A stretch of DNA of 64,000 nucleotides from contig NZ_BSDJ01000003.1 in the NCBI RefSeq assembly GCF_027925525.1, forward strand, positions 248,001 through 312,000, given 5' to 3'. A program made the position numbers and the translations under genes. A model generated the notes under the pieces. It did not search any database and was not told the origin of the DNA. It was given only the letters and a program-made list of their open reading frames with translations. Numbering within the stretch: position 1 is the stretch's first letter; every line of letters begins with the position of its first letter. This document shows, piece after piece, positions 15,053-25,239 of the stretch. Source of the DNA: Paenibacillus tyrphae. Lineage in GTDB: Bacteria; Bacillota; Bacilli; Paenibacillales; NBRC-103111.

Positions 15053-17080
15053 TTATTTATCGGCGGCCGCTTTGCTTCCCTTGGGCACACCGTCCAGGCC
15101 GTAATATTGGTCATACGCATCGAAGATTTTGCGGGCGATCGGTGCGGCGCCCCATGCGCCGAATCCGCCCTCCGGGACGACCACGGCTACGGCGAGCGTC
15201 GGATTTTCCAGAGGCGCGAAAGCGATGAATACGGCGTTGTCGACCAACTTTTTACCGACGGATTGCGTAGAAGTGCCGGTTTTTCTAGCAAAAGGATACG
15301 GGAAGCCGTCGAAGCCTTGTACCTTGACATTGGCCATGCCTTGCAGCACCGCGTTCCACTCGGCCGCGGCAAATTCCGTTTCGTCCAGTACGACCGGTTC
15401 GTCGAACTTTTGGATCAGCTGGCCTCTATCGTAGCTTTCGATCTTGTCCACCAATAAAGGCTTGAGCCTTTTCCCTCTTGTGGCGAGGGTTGTGGCGAAT
15501 TGGGCCAATTGCAGCGTCGTGTAACGTTCGTTCTGACCCCAGGAGGCAAATACCATCCGGGATTGGAACGATTCGCCCTTGTTCGTTTTAAACTCGTTGA
15601 CGCCTTTATACTCTCGCGGCAAACCGCTTTGCGTGGAAACCCCCAGCCCGAACTTGGCCAAATAGTCCTCCCACACGTCTACGGCTTTTTCGCCGTACTT
15701 CGAGTGCAGCTCATTGCCGATTTTGGCTGACATAAACGTGTTGGACGAGTGCGCGATGGCCGTGGCCGGCGTCAGCCACCCGTAAGCGGCCCGGTCGGAG
15801 TTGGTTAAGCGCGAGTTGTCTTTGCCGTAGGTAAATACGCCGGTATCGTAATATTGGGTTCCAGGATGGATGAGCCCTTCCTTGAAGCCGATCAATACGG
15901 ACAACGGCTTGATCGTCGAGCCCATATATACGATTGAAGTGGGATGCTTGGTCCATTCTTCCTTCGGAAAATTGCCATAGGCGGTCGTAATGGTGCCGTT
16001 GTTGACAAAAGGCTGGATACTATCGTAATCGCTTTTCGTCGAGAATCCGCTGATCCATAAGTTCGGATCGTAATCCGGCATGCTGGCCATGGTGACCACT
16101 TTGCCCGTCTTCACCTCCATCGCTACCGCATACCCCGCCCGGGCATTCGGAGCGTAAGCGAACCGGTTGCCGGAGGATTGCAGGGTTTCCAGATGGTCCA
16201 TAATGGCTTTTTCCGTCATAAGCTGGACGTCCTTATCGATCGTCAAATACAGATGGTTGCCTTTCTTCGGAGTCTGCAGCGTTACCTCGGGGCCGGCAAT
16301 TTTATTGGCCGCATTGACCGGAAACGCTTTGTATCCGCTTTCTCCACGTAGCTCCTTCTGGTACATCAGCTCGATGCCATCGAATCCGACCTCCTCCGTA
16401 TCGACGTAGCCCTCCGTATTTTCTTTCTTTTTATAAAAGGGAAGTCCGTACTGCGATTCCCGCGCGGCAGGAAACGGCTTCATATAGCCGACCAATTGAA
16501 CGGCAACCGTATTTTCCCGGTCGTAGGTCCGCGTGCTTTCCTCGATGACTTGAACCCATTTCAGTTCATCGCGCCACTCCCCGATATACGCGATTTCATC
16601 GCGAGTGAGATCCGTCTTGATCCGGCGGGGGACGTAATAGAAGGAAGGCTCCTTTGTTTTTGCTTTCGTCAGATCGAATCCGACATCCATCAGCCTGATG
16701 ATGTCTTCGGCGGACAGCTTTTTGGGAGACGGGGCTCCGCGTTCCGAGAAAATTCGTTCCAGCTCGCGCGCAAGGGCAATGACTTCATCCTGCGTTTGTG
16801 CTTGCTCAATACGAAAATAAAGCGATTGGGTAGGCGTGGTATAGGCGATTGGAGCGCCTTTGCGATCGAAAATATTGCCCCGGGTGGGCCGTATGGGCGT
16901 GTTTTTATGGTTGGCTTCCTCATCCTTCAAATGTTGGCTTTCCACAAATTGAAGCATGGCAAGCCGGAGAATCAAGACCGAGAACAAACAAAACGTAATA
17001 AAGAAAAAGACATTGATTCTGGATGCAATAGTAAGTCCGCTGCTTGGCGGACGCATCCGTTCGGCTAACTTTTTCAACAT
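15053..17080 (-). CDS. Class B penicillin-binding protein (PBP2/MrdA-like transpeptidase)
   Basis: 675 residues. Short cytoplasmic tail, one membrane helix (about 22-45), PBP dimerisation domain (from TRGNIFDRKG), then the transpeptidase domain with active-site Ser388 in GSTIK, an SSN motif (AHSSNTF) and K600 in RKTGTST. It cross-links peptidoglycan outside the membrane. Length and domain order fit the PBP2 elongation/spore-wall group rather than PBP3; no PASTA domains. AGGAGG precedes ATG 17080. Single gene with its own terminator. Confidence 0.93.
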   Translation of the reverse strand: MLKKLAERMRPPSSGLTIASRINVFFFITFCLFSVLILRLAMLQFVESQHLKDEEANHKNTPIRPTRGNIFDRKGAPIAYTTPTQSLYFRIEQAQTQDEVIALARELERIFSERGAPSPKKLSAEDIIRLMDVGFDLTKAKTKEPSFYYVPRRIKTDLTRDEIAYIGEWRDELKWVQVIEESTRTYDRENTVAVQLVGYMKPFPAARESQYGLPFYKKKENTEGYVDTEEVGFDGIELMYQKELRGESGYKAFPVNAANKIAGPEVTLQTPKKGNHLYLTIDKDVQLMTEKAIMDHLETLQSSGNRFAYAPNARAGYAVAMEVKTGKVVTMASMPDYDPNLWISGFSTKSDYDSIQPFVNNGTITTAYGNFPKEEWTKHPTSIVYMGSTIKPLSVLIGFKEGLIHPGTQYYDTGVFTYGKDNSRLTNSDRAAYGWLTPATAIAHSSNTFMSAKIGNELHSKYGEKAVDVWEDYLAKFGLGVSTQSGLPREYKGVNEFKTNKGESFQSRMVFASWGQNERYTTLQLAQFATTLATRGKRLKPLLVDKIESYDRGQLIQKFDEPVVLDETEFAAAEWNAVLQGMANVKVQGFDGFPYPFARKTGTSTQSVGKKLVDNAVFIAFAPLENPTLAVAVVVPEGGFGAWGAAPIARKIFDAYDQYYGLDGVPKGSKAAADK

Positions 17081-17318
17081 CGTGCCTCCTGAGCAGGAAA
17101 AGGAAGAAATTTCTGCTATTGTACAGACGATCCAATATGAAAAAAAGGTGCATAAGCCGAGAAAAAAAGGGATTTATTTTTTAACGATTCAGAATTGTGA
17201 AAAATACCACTTTACTGGGATTTGTCCTAAAGCTTTCAAACCGATTTGCCGATAAAACAAGCTGGTATCTATTTTCCAGATTTGGACCGAAAATTTAAAT
17301 CTCTTGGAGGCTTGTATT

Positions 17319-18380
17319 TTGAAAAAGTTCAGCTCATTTGTTGCGCTCGCGCTGCTATGCACGATGTTTACCGCCTGCTCTAATCTGAAAATAAACCGGC
17401 CGGCTGCGGAACCAAGCGGCACGACGGCCGACAAAACGTCCGGAGACGCGTCGGGTTCGAATAAAAACGACACGGCAAACATCGAAGCCTTGGACGAGGC
17501 GATGGAGGTCGAGAAATATAACGCGTATGTAGGCCTGAATAATTTTATGACCGGACGGTTAGATCAGGTGTTAACCGATTATTTTGACAAGTTTGGCGAT
17601 GAAGAGCAGCCTGTCATTGACAAGAACTTCAGCTTTACCATGCTCTCGATTTCATCGGGTGACGCGAAAGCTTTGGAAACGCAGTTTGGCTTCGCCGATA
17701 AAGCGCCTGCCTTTCCTGCAATCGATCCGGTTGTCGTCCGATTGAAGCCGGCGATGAACGATCTTACGGCGATCCTGAGCGAGGCCCGCGAGTATTATAA
17801 AACCAAAGGGTATGTCGATGACCATTTTGCCAAAGCCAAAGAAATGCATCCGAAGATCGTCAAGGCGGCGGATGCGTATTATGCCGTCGCGGACGAGTAC
17901 TTGAAGGCGATGGCCGGCATGGGAGCCGAGCGCAAGAAGGAAAGCCTGAAGAAATTCCAGGAGAATGACGAGCAGATCAGGTACGGGGCTTTGAAGTTTT
18001 TGGTCGATGCCCAGGCGCTGTCCGCCGAGATGGAGGAGCAGGGCGTAACGGCCAAAAACATCCTGGATCTGGATATGGAGAAGTTTAGAGCGAAGTACGA
18101 CCCGCTGGTGGACGATCTTAAAAATCTGACACAGCACGCCCAGGACGAGCAACGGCTGAAGAAAGAAAAGATAGAAAGCTATACCTTGAATTCATATATA
18201 GAAGAGGCTCAAAAGGTCAAGGTGGCCGCTTCCGACATCATTGAGCGCGTGAACAAGAAACGCAAGGTGGACGAGTTTGATTTGAAAAGTCGTTTCTTTA
18301 CCGAGAATCAAGACGGCACGCCGGAAAAGTTCGAAAAGATGCTTCGCGACGCCATCCAAAAGTACAACCGCTTGAAGTAG
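17319..18380 (+). CDS. DUF3829 (YiiG-type) lipoprotein
   Basis: 353 residues from TTG 17319, with TTGGAGG 8 bases upstream. Lipoprotein signal peptide with lipobox MFTAC (Cys about residue 20). The linker is Ser/Gly/Thr-rich and charged. The rest is long helices, matching the all-helical DUF3829/YiiG family (YNAYVGLNNFMTGRLDQVL near the start of the domain). Anchored outside the membrane; function unknown. Divergent from the PBP gene. Confidence 0.88.
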   Translation: MKKFSSFVALALLCTMFTACSNLKINRPAAEPSGTTADKTSGDASGSNKNDTANIEALDEAMEVEKYNAYVGLNNFMTGRLDQVLTDYFDKFGDEEQPVIDKNFSFTMLSISSGDAKALETQFGFADKAPAFPAIDPVVVRLKPAMNDLTAILSEAREYYKTKGYVDDHFAKAKEMHPKIVKAADAYYAVADEYLKAMAGMGAERKKESLKKFQENDEQIRYGALKFLVDAQALSAEMEEQGVTAKNILDLDMEKFRAKYDPLVDDLKNLTQHAQDEQRLKKEKIESYTLNSYIEEAQKVKVAASDIIERVNKKRKVDEFDLKSRFFTENQDGTPEKFEKMLRDAIQKYNRLK

Positions 18381-18446
18381 GAGTCGGACTCTCCCGTGCC
18401 CGAGGCGGCATTTCGCCGCCCGCCGGGAACATCGTGCCTTGGCCTA

Positions 18447-18725
18447 TCAGTCCACCATATTCATGTTCACATAAACGAGCAGGATGACATATCCCAGGAT
18501 AACAAGAGGAACGAGTGCGTTGCCGTAAGGGAGGTTGAGCGCGCCGGCCAAGATGAAGAGCACGCTGACGATCAGATTGTAGGTCCCGACGATTTTGGCC
18601 AGCTTCTCTTTATCGCGGACCCGGCTTTCGTTGAAACCGGATAAAAAACGGGTATATTTTTTCGCGCCGATCAGATAAGCTAAGAGATAGGTGATGAATC
18701 CCAGCAGAATGAGATGATAGTTCAT
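18447..18725 (-). CDS. DUF3784 family membrane protein
   Basis: 92 residues, three membrane segments (about 4-22, 48-66, 70-90), with the family's conserved block VRDKEKLAKIVGTYNLIV between the first and second. Small integral membrane protein of unknown function common in Bacilli. The gene faces the DUF3829 gene tail to tail; a GGCGGC/GCCGCC hairpin near 18411-18427 lies between them. Confidence 0.85.
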   Translation of the reverse strand: MNYHLILLGFITYLLAYLIGAKKYTRFLSGFNESRVRDKEKLAKIVGTYNLIVSVLFILAGALNLPYGNALVPLVILGYVILLVYVNMNMVD

Positions 18726-18830
18726 AGGCAGAAACCTCCTCGTATCATCGTATATTCATAGCCTTTGATTACATTATACCAAGGATTTGTCGCCCCGGCA
18801 TGAAAACATGAAGGGCAGGGGAGATTGGAT

Positions 18831-19922
18831 ATGAACGACAGAATCGCGAAGCTGCAAGCTTATATGGAGAACCGTGAATTGGACGCGGTATTGATTACGC
18901 TGCCGAAGCACGTATTTTATTTGACGGGCTACGCCTCGGACCCGCACGAACGGTTCCTCGGACTGCTGCTCGCCCGGGGAGAAGAGCCGACGCTGGTCGT
19001 CCCTGCGCTGGACGAAGAAGCTGCGCGGGGCGCGGCCAAGGGTGTCGGCGCGTTCGCTACCCATACGGATACGGACGATCCGTACGCCGTGCTCAAGGGG
19101 CTGCTGCCGGGAGGAATCCGGCGGTTCGGCCTGGAGAAGACGCATCTGACCGTCAGCCGGTTCGAACGGCTGAACGAGGCGCTCGGTGCCTCGGAGTACG
19201 TCGATGTGGACGAGCCGCTCCGCGAGATGCGGGTCGTGAAGTCGGACGACGAAATCGTACGGTTGAAGCGGGCCGTGTCGCTGGTGGAAGAGGTGCTCCG
19301 GCGCGGGCTGGAGAAGGTTGCGCCGGGAGTCACGGAAATCGAGATTGTCGCCGAGCTGGAATACCAGATGAAGAAGCTCGGCTCGGAAGGCCCGTCGTTC
19401 TCCACGTCGGTCTTGGCAGGGGAAAAGTCAGCGATGCCGCACGGAACGCCGGGGCTGCGAAAAATCCAAAGCGGCGAGCTGCTGCTGATCGACTTGGGCG
19501 TCTTCGCGGACGGCTACGCCTCCGACATTACGCGGACCTTCGCCGTCGGAGATATCGACGACGAGCTGAAGCGTATCTACGACACGGTGCTGCAGGCGAA
19601 TTTGCGGGCGATTGAGGCGACGAGGCCCGGAGTGACGTACGCCAGCATCGACAAGGCGGCCAGAGATGTGATCGAGGCGGCCGGGTACGGTCCGCAGTTC
19701 GTGCACCGGCTCGGCCACGGGCTCGGCATCGATATCCACGAGTTCCCGTCGATTCATGCCGGAACGTCCGATCTTCTCGTTGCGGGCGCGGTCTTTACGG
19801 TCGAACCGGGCATATATGTTCCGGGGCTTGGCGGCGTGCGTATCGAAGACGACGTCCGGGTGACCGACAGCGGCGTCGAAGTGCTGACGTCGTTCCCGAA
19901 GGAACTGACGGTGATCGGGTAA
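18831..19922 (+). CDS. M24 family Xaa-Pro peptidase
   Basis: 363 residues. N-terminal creatinase-like domain (1-125) and C-terminal pita-bread metallopeptidase with the expected metal ligands: [17 protein letters not shown] (two Asp), [13 protein letters not shown] (His), [10 protein letters not shown] (Glu) and RIEDDV (Glu). It removes N-terminal or dipeptide residues before proline in the cytoplasm using two divalent metals. ATG 18831 follows AGGGGAG; a TTG at 18825 is closer than usual. Stand-alone gene with a strong terminator. Confidence 0.93.
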   Translation: MNDRIAKLQAYMENRELDAVLITLPKHVFYLTGYASDPHERFLGLLLARGEEPTLVVPALDEEAARGAAKGVGAFATHTDTDDPYAVLKGLLPGGIRRFGLEKTHLTVSRFERLNEALGASEYVDVDEPLREMRVVKSDDEIVRLKRAVSLVEEVLRRGLEKVAPGVTEIEIVAELEYQMKKLGSEGPSFSTSVLAGEKSAMPHGTPGLRKIQSGELLLIDLGVFADGYASDITRTFAVGDIDDELKRIYDTVLQANLRAIEATRPGVTYASIDKAARDVIEAAGYGPQFVHRLGHGLGIDIHEFPSIHAGTSDLLVAGAVFTVEPGIYVPGLGGVRIEDDVRVTDSGVEVLTSFPKELTVIG

Positions 19923-19935
19923 ACTTATATGAAGA

Positions 19936-19979
19936 AAGGTCTGCTTGCTCGTCCTTCGGACGGCAGGCAGACCTTTTTC
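19936..19979 (+). terminator. Terminator after the M24 peptidase gene
   Basis: AAAGGTCTGC / GCAGACCTTT stem with inner GTCC/GGAC stem and a T run. The A run on the left may also serve the minus-strand kinase gene. Confidence 0.9.
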
Positions 19980-20003
19980 GTATTGTTGCAAAGCGTCTAA
20001 ACC

Positions 20004-21737
20004 TTAAGCCCCGCCAAAACGCAGCACAATCTCCGTCCCCTCGCCCGGCTCGCTGTGTACGGCAATATCGCCGCCATGCGCCAGCGTCAACTGCTTGGCG
20101 ATCGTCATGCCGAGGCCCGAGCCGCTCGTTGTTTCCTCCGTATTCGTGCCGCGATAGTAGCGATCGAACAGCCGGTCCAGCGTCCTCGGGTCCATCCCCG
20201 CGCCGTTGTCGCGGATCGTGACCGTGAAGCCTTGGCCGGGCTCTGCTTTTACCGCAATGTCGATGGCTGTCTGCGCTGGGTTGTGCTTGATCGCATTGGA
20301 GATCATATTGTCGACAATGCGGGTGAACCATTTGCGGTCGATCGGGTACGTGACCGGGCTGCTCGAAGGGGAGAACGTGATGGTATAGGAGGCAGCCTGC
20401 GGATCGTTCATAAAGGCGACGACGGCCCGGCGCACGACTTCATTGACGTCCGAAGGCTTCCGGTCGAGCGGCAGCGCGTTGTTTTTCAAGCGGTATGTCA
20501 AGCTCAAATCCTCGATCAGCTCCGACATGAAATCGGACTTCTCGCGCAGGGTACGACCAATCGTCCGCAGCTCCTCTTCGGACCAGGAGTACGAGGCCGA
20601 TTCAAGCACATGCGCATAGCCGCTGATCGACGATAACGGCGTCTTCAAGTCGTGGGATACGCCGGTGATCCATTCCTCGCGCGTCTGCTCCAGCCGGTTC
20701 CGCAGCTGCTCGCTGCGGGCAAGCTCCAGCCTCAAGCCTTCGAGCGATTCGTTCACTTCCCGGAACAACCGGAAGGACCCCTTCGGCTTCCTAGGCCGAT
20801 TCCCGCTGACGCCGGACTTCCCCTTGCCCGCCCGGGGCGGCTGCGTATAGTTCCCCGAAGCCAATTGCTCGATGAATTCCAGCATCGCCCGGAACGGACG
20901 GCCGAAGCGGACACCGTAGACGTAGGAGAGGAGCAGAATGAACGCGGCCAGACCGATAAAATAGGCGAGAAACCCATTCGAGATGATCTGATCTATCCCT
21001 TCCCCAGCCTCCGCAGACATCCCGTCCGAGGTACGGACGATCCACGTCTGCCGGGTCGCGGGGTCAAAGTGCACCGCTTCCTCCGCCTCCGTCTTCCCCG
21101 CAGCTGAGGCGCTCCCCAGCATGTCGCCGAGGGTGGCCTCCGGACGGACCGCGTGCTCCTCCCCGAATGTGTGAAGCAGACGGCCGTCGGCGCCGTAAAT
21201 GTGCAGCGAAGCCTGCTGCTGCCGCAGCGCCTGCTCGCCTGCCGGCGATAACGCCCGCCCGTCGAAGGCGGGCAGCACCTGCTGCAGCGCCTCATCGGCT
21301 TTGCGCTTCGCGCCGTAGACGACGACGTACGTCGTGCTGTCCTTCTCCACCCGATTGACGGTCAGCGTATATGGAAAAGGAAGCTTTTTCTTCCAGTAGG
21401 CGAACAGCTCTCCCGGCGCGTACTGCCCGGGCACATCGGCGGGCGCCGCGGATGAGGCGAGCACACGCCCCTCCGGGTTCACGATCTGGAGCCAGCCGCC
21501 GCGCTCCGGCAAGGCAGACGCCCATGCGGCATCGACGACGGCTTGACCGCCCTTCACGGCAAATGACGAACGGAACGCCCCTAACCCCGGGAGGCCTTCG
21601 GGATTTTGGGCGGCGTGCTTTTCCGTCTGCAGGCCGATGTAGACGAGCAGTACGAGCGCCCCCAGCGCCATGACCCCAATGAACAAGACCAGCTGCGCAA
21701 CGAATTGAAAGGTGAGCCTGCGGCTGATACGGTTCAT
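20004..21737 (-). CDS. Sensor histidine kinase
   Basis: 577 residues. Membrane helix 1 (about 10-35), extracytoplasmic sensor region (about 36-255), membrane helix 2 (about 257-280), a HAMP-like linker with an unusual basic stretch, HisKA with phospho-His in GVSHDLKTPLSS, then the HATPase domain with N box NMISNAIKHNP, G1 DNGAGMD and G2 GSGLGM. It overlaps its response regulator by 4 bases. Divergent from an ABC permease/ATPase pair that starts at 22628, which is a likely target. The signal is unknown. Confidence 0.93.
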   Translation of the reverse strand: MNRISRRLTFQFVAQLVLFIGVMALGALVLLVYIGLQTEKHAAQNPEGLPGLGAFRSSFAVKGGQAVVDAAWASALPERGGWLQIVNPEGRVLASSAAPADVPGQYAPGELFAYWKKKLPFPYTLTVNRVEKDSTTYVVVYGAKRKADEALQQVLPAFDGRALSPAGEQALRQQQASLHIYGADGRLLHTFGEEHAVRPEATLGDMLGSASAAGKTEAEEAVHFDPATRQTWIVRTSDGMSAEAGEGIDQIISNGFLAYFIGLAAFILLLSYVYGVRFGRPFRAMLEFIEQLASGNYTQPPRAGKGKSGVSGNRPRKPKGSFRLFREVNESLEGLRLELARSEQLRNRLEQTREEWITGVSHDLKTPLSSISGYAHVLESASYSWSEEELRTIGRTLREKSDFMSELIEDLSLTYRLKNNALPLDRKPSDVNEVVRRAVVAFMNDPQAASYTITFSPSSSPVTYPIDRKWFTRIVDNMISNAIKHNPAQTAIDIAVKAEPGQGFTVTIRDNGAGMDPRTLDRLFDRYYRGTNTEETTSGSGLGMTIAKQLTLAHGGDIAVHSEPGEGTEIVLRFGGA

Positions 21738-22459
21738 GGCAGCTCCTTAGGCGGGACGAGCTTGTAGCCGAGCCCGCGGACCGTCACCAGGTAATCCGGC
21801 TGTCCCGGGGCCCGTTCGATGCGCTCGCGGATGCGCCGGATATGGACGATGACCGTATGATCGTCGCCCATGCTGTCGATGCCCCAGACCGCTTCGTACA
21901 GCTGGTCCTTCGTGAAGATGCGGTTCGGATGCTTGCAGAGGAAGAGCAGCAGTTGGAACACCTGGGCGGGGCAGGCGACCGGCTTTCCTTCCACGCGTAA
22001 TTCCCCGGCCAGTTCGTCGACCTGGAAGCGCCCGTAATCGTAGACGAGCGCGTTCGTACGGGCGGACTTGCCAGGTTCCTCCGCCTGCGGCCTGGAGCGG
22101 CGCAGCTGCGCCTTCATTCGTGCGACGACCTCCAGCGGGTTGAACGGCTTCGTAATGTAATCGTCGCCGCCCATCGCGAAGCCGGTCAGCTTGTCCAGAT
22201 CCGAGCCCTTCGCGGTCACGAACAGGATCGGAGCATCCGTCGTTTCCCGGATAAACGGGCAAATCTCGAAGCCGCTTTTATCCGGAAGCATCACGTCGAG
22301 CAAAATAATGTCGTAGCGCTTCTGTCTGCACCGGGCGAGCGCCGCGGCGGCCGATTCGGCATGGTCGATGCGGCGGAAGCCTTCTTTTTTCAACACCATA
22401 TCCAGCATTAGCAGGAGAGCCGGCTCGTCGTCCACCAGCAAAACAGCCGCTTCTTCCAT
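21734..22459 (-). CDS. OmpR/PhoB-family response regulator
   Basis: 241 residues. Receiver domain with VLLVDDEP acidic pair, phosphoacceptor Asp in IILLDVMLPD (about 53), conserved VTAKG and YITKPF, then a winged helix typical of OmpR (PNRIFTKDQLYEAVWG ... VIVHIRRIRERIE). The ATG is 169 bases from the divergent ABC permease start. Partner of the histidine kinase that overlaps its 3' end. Confidence 0.94.
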   Translation of the reverse strand: MEEAAVLLVDDEPALLLMLDMVLKKEGFRRIDHAESAAAALARCRQKRYDIILLDVMLPDKSGFEICPFIRETTDAPILFVTAKGSDLDKLTGFAMGGDDYITKPFNPLEVVARMKAQLRRSRPQAEEPGKSARTNALVYDYGRFQVDELAGELRVEGKPVACPAQVFQLLLFLCKHPNRIFTKDQLYEAVWGIDSMGDDHTVIVHIRRIRERIERAPGQPDYLVTVRGLGYKLVPPKELP

Positions 22460-22627
22460 ATCTATCGTTCCTCTCTATAGTCCAAAGATGATCTGTTATT
22501 AAGTATAACGCTTCCGGGTTAACAGAACCTAAACGGCGCGGCACATGATTTATCTTGTCTTTATCCGGTGCTTCGCCGCCGTTTAGCTCCGCGGTGTATG
22601 CTGTTGGAGTGAAAGGGGAGAAGCAAC

Positions 22628-23314
22628 ATGTTAGCCATCTGGAAAAAAGAATTCGTGCAGTCCTTTAAAAGTGTGTTTTCGATCGTGACAATTGCGATTT
22701 TTACAGCGGTCTCTTATTATTTGTCGGACTTCATCGCGAAGAATAGCGCGATGCTCGGCAAGGAGGTAGCCGAAGAAGGCTATGTCAGCGGCTTGGTGCT
22801 GCTGATCTATCTCTTTGGTTTTTTGTTTATGTTTTCCCTGTTCCACGATACCATGAATCGCGAGCTGGAAAGTCGAACCATCCGTTTTCTAGTGACCAAA
22901 ACGTCGCGGCTGTCGATCGTGCTGGGTAAGTTTCTCGGTATTTTCACGTACTGGTTCGTCTGCTTGCTGGTATCGTTCGGCATCATTACGGTATTCGCGG
23001 AAAAGTTTTATTTCAAGTCGTTTGGCCAGCTACTGGTGATGATTCTGTACATGGTATCCATGTGCCTGCTGCTGTCCAGTCTGATTCCCAGACGCTCGAT
23101 GTCGATGTTTAGCGGTCTGCTCGTCGGCTTGGCCATCCCTCTGTTCGGGCTGTGGAGCCAGTTTTCCGACAAGCCGTGGCTGAAAATATTCAAGTATGCG
23201 ACCCCGTATTATTACTTTATCGATGGCGGTTCTTGGGGCTGGGCGGTCGTTCTGCTGATGGCGGCCGTTATGTTGGGCGGCTCCATTCTGCTGCTGCAAA
23301 GGAGGGATCTGTAA
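22628..23314 (+). CDS. ABC-2 type transporter permease
   Basis: 228 residues, six membrane helices, with the cytoplasmic MNRELESRTIRFLVTKTSR segment typical of ABC-2 permeases that contact the ATPase. AAAGGGGAG precedes the ATG. The stop overlaps the next ATG (TAATG). With the ATPase it forms an exporter of the bacteriocin-resistance / YxlFG kind. Probably regulated by the adjacent two-component system. Confidence 0.88.
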   Translation: MLAIWKKEFVQSFKSVFSIVTIAIFTAVSYYLSDFIAKNSAMLGKEVAEEGYVSGLVLLIYLFGFLFMFSLFHDTMNRELESRTIRFLVTKTSRLSIVLGKFLGIFTYWFVCLLVSFGIITVFAEKFYFKSFGQLLVMILYMVSMCLLLSSLIPRRSMSMFSGLLVGLAIPLFGLWSQFSDKPWLKIFKYATPYYYFIDGGSWGWAVVLLMAAVMLGGSILLLQRRDL

Positions 23315-24228
23315 TGCTTGCGATCCAGACGAAGGACCTGAGAAAATCGTACGGACCGCACGAGGTGGTGCGCGGCATATCGCTGCAGGTGAACCAAGGG
23401 GAAATATTCGGATTCCTCGGCCGCAACGGCGCGGGAAAAACGACGTTCATCAACATGCTGACCGGCATCGTCCGGCCCTCGGGCGGGGAATTTTCCATTC
23501 TGGGCACGCCTCATGGGCAGTTGGACCGCGTCAAGCGGCATATCGGCGTGCTGCCGGATTACACGGAGTTTTACGGGAACGATACGGCGCTTGAGCATCT
23601 GCGGTATTTCTCGGGTGTGAAGGGGCTGAAGGTTTCCAGACAGGAATGCTTGGACGTGCTGGACAAGGTCGGCTTAAGCCAGGCGGCGCATGTGAAAACG
23701 AAGAAATTTTCGTTCGGGATGAAAAAGAAGCTGGGGGTCGCGCAGGCGATTCTCGGACAGCCCGGACTGATTTTTTTGGACGAGCCGACCTCCGGGATGG
23801 ACCCCGAGTCGGCCTTGGAGATGCAGCAGCTCATCCGCACACTCGCGGACAAGCGGCAGACGATCTTCATGACCTCCCATAATCTCCACGAAGTGGAAAA
23901 GCTCTGCACGCGCATTGCGATCATGAAGCGGGGGAACATCACCGGGCTGGGCACGATCGAAGAGCTGCAGCGGACGTTCCAGCCGGGCATGCAAGTGACG
24001 GTCAAGCTGGCGGCGCGGAGCGAAGAGCTGTATGGGAAGGCGCGCGAAGCCTTACATCAGCAGGGCATTTGCCGCATCCAAAGCTGGGATGAGCGGCACC
24101 TTACGGCGGAGATTGGGGAGGAAGCGGATATAGCTGCCGTCATCCGCGTGCTGTGCTCGCATGAAGTGGATATGTTCAGCGTACAAACGGCGCGTTTGTC
24201 GCTGGAGGACATTTTTATGCTGGATTAG
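23314..24228 (+). CDS. ABC transporter ATP-binding protein
   Basis: 304 residues. Walker A GRNGAGKTT, signature FSFGMKKKLG (non-canonical LSGGQ), Walker B LIFLDEPTSGMD, H-loop TSHNLHE. The C-terminal 80 residues are a BcrA/NatA-type extension. The start is ATG 23314 with GGAGGGA 7 bases upstream; the frame is open further upstream but lies inside the permease gene. Energises the permease it overlaps. ABC-2 exporters of this type act on drugs, peptides or wall precursors; the cargo is unknown. Confidence 0.93.
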   Translation: MLAIQTKDLRKSYGPHEVVRGISLQVNQGEIFGFLGRNGAGKTTFINMLTGIVRPSGGEFSILGTPHGQLDRVKRHIGVLPDYTEFYGNDTALEHLRYFSGVKGLKVSRQECLDVLDKVGLSQAAHVKTKKFSFGMKKKLGVAQAILGQPGLIFLDEPTSGMDPESALEMQQLIRTLADKRQTIFMTSHNLHEVEKLCTRIAIMKRGNITGLGTIEELQRTFQPGMQVTVKLAARSEELYGKAREALHQQGICRIQSWDERHLTAEIGEEADIAAVIRVLCSHEVDMFSVQTARLSLEDIFMLD

Positions 24229-24332
24229 CTCTTGCGGGATCTCTCCTCATGGTTGACAATGGAAAATGAAAAGCCCATCTGTGAAGATGCGTTCACGCCG
24301 AAGTACATCACTCATTGGAGGAGAATGCCGCG

Positions 24333-25118
24333 ATGGAACTGAACCTGATGACGTTTAACCTGCGCGTAAATACGCCCGTAGACGGAGGCAACGCTTGGCC
24401 TTACCGCATCCGGCACGCGGCCGCTGTGATCAAGAAGACGTCCCCCCTTGTCGTAGGGACGCAGGAAGGGACGAACGCGATGCTGCTCGACTTGGACCGG
24501 GAGCTACCGGGGTACAGCCGGCTGGGCGAAGGACGGAGCGGTTCGACGAACGAGGAAGACAGGCTCCGCGACGAATGCTGCGCGATTTACTACCGGCATG
24601 ACATGCTTGCTCCGGTGGCGAGCGGGCAGTTCTGGCTGTCGGAGACGCCGGACGTGCCGGGCAGCAAGAGCTGGGACAGCAGCCTGCCGAGAATTTGTAC
24701 GTGGGCTTGCTTTGAGGTGAAGGCGTCGGGACGCCGCTTCTATGCGTTCAATACGCACTTCGATCATCTGGGGCAGCGGGCCAGAGAAGAAAGCGCGCGC
24801 CTCGTGCTGGAGCGTATCCGGCGCTGTCGGGAGGAAGACGGAATTCCAGTCGTGCTCACGGGAGATTTCAATGCCTTCCCCGACAATCCCGCGATCACCG
24901 CGCTGAAGGAGCGGCTGGCGGATGCCTTCGATATTCTGGAGGAGGAGGTCGGCCGGACGTTCCATGCCTACGAAGGCGGTACGGAAGGGCAGCCGATCGA
25001 CTACTTGTTCGCCACGGAAGGCGCCGAATTTACGAGAACGGTCGTACACCGCGAGCGCTGGGAAGGCGTGTATCCGTCGGATCATTATCCCGTCGAGGCG
25101 CACGTGCGGCTGCTTTAG
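24333..25118 (+). CDS. Endonuclease/exonuclease/phosphatase-family hydrolase
   Basis: 261 residues, no signal peptide. The EEP fold is marked by MTFNLRVN at the start, a TQEG metal ligand near residue 40, FNTHFDHLGQRAREES in the middle, LTGDFNAFP and the final SDHYPVEA. These place it with DNase I/sphingomyelinase-like metal-dependent phosphodiesterases; substrate not readable. GGAGGAG precedes ATG 24333, and an earlier in-frame TTG lies inside that site. Single gene. Confidence 0.9.
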   Translation: MELNLMTFNLRVNTPVDGGNAWPYRIRHAAAVIKKTSPLVVGTQEGTNAMLLDLDRELPGYSRLGEGRSGSTNEEDRLRDECCAIYYRHDMLAPVASGQFWLSETPDVPGSKSWDSSLPRICTWACFEVKASGRRFYAFNTHFDHLGQRAREESARLVLERIRRCREEDGIPVVLTGDFNAFPDNPAITALKERLADAFDILEEEVGRTFHAYEGGTEGQPIDYLFATEGAEFTRTVVHRERWEGVYPSDHYPVEAHVRLL

Positions 25119-25168
25119 GAGCCGGGCGGCCAGCACACTCAACGACCACCGATCAAGCACGCACACCT

Positions 25169-25215
25169 AAGGTCTGCTTCTCGCCCTCAACCGGGCAAAG
25201 GAGCAGACCTTATTT
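25169..25215. terminator. Bidirectional terminator
   Basis: AAGGTCTGCT / AGCAGACCTT with inner GCCC/GGGC. It serves the convergent genes ending at 25118 and 25240. Confidence 0.88.
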
Positions 25216-25239
25216 TGTCGGGAACATGTTCCCCTCGTC

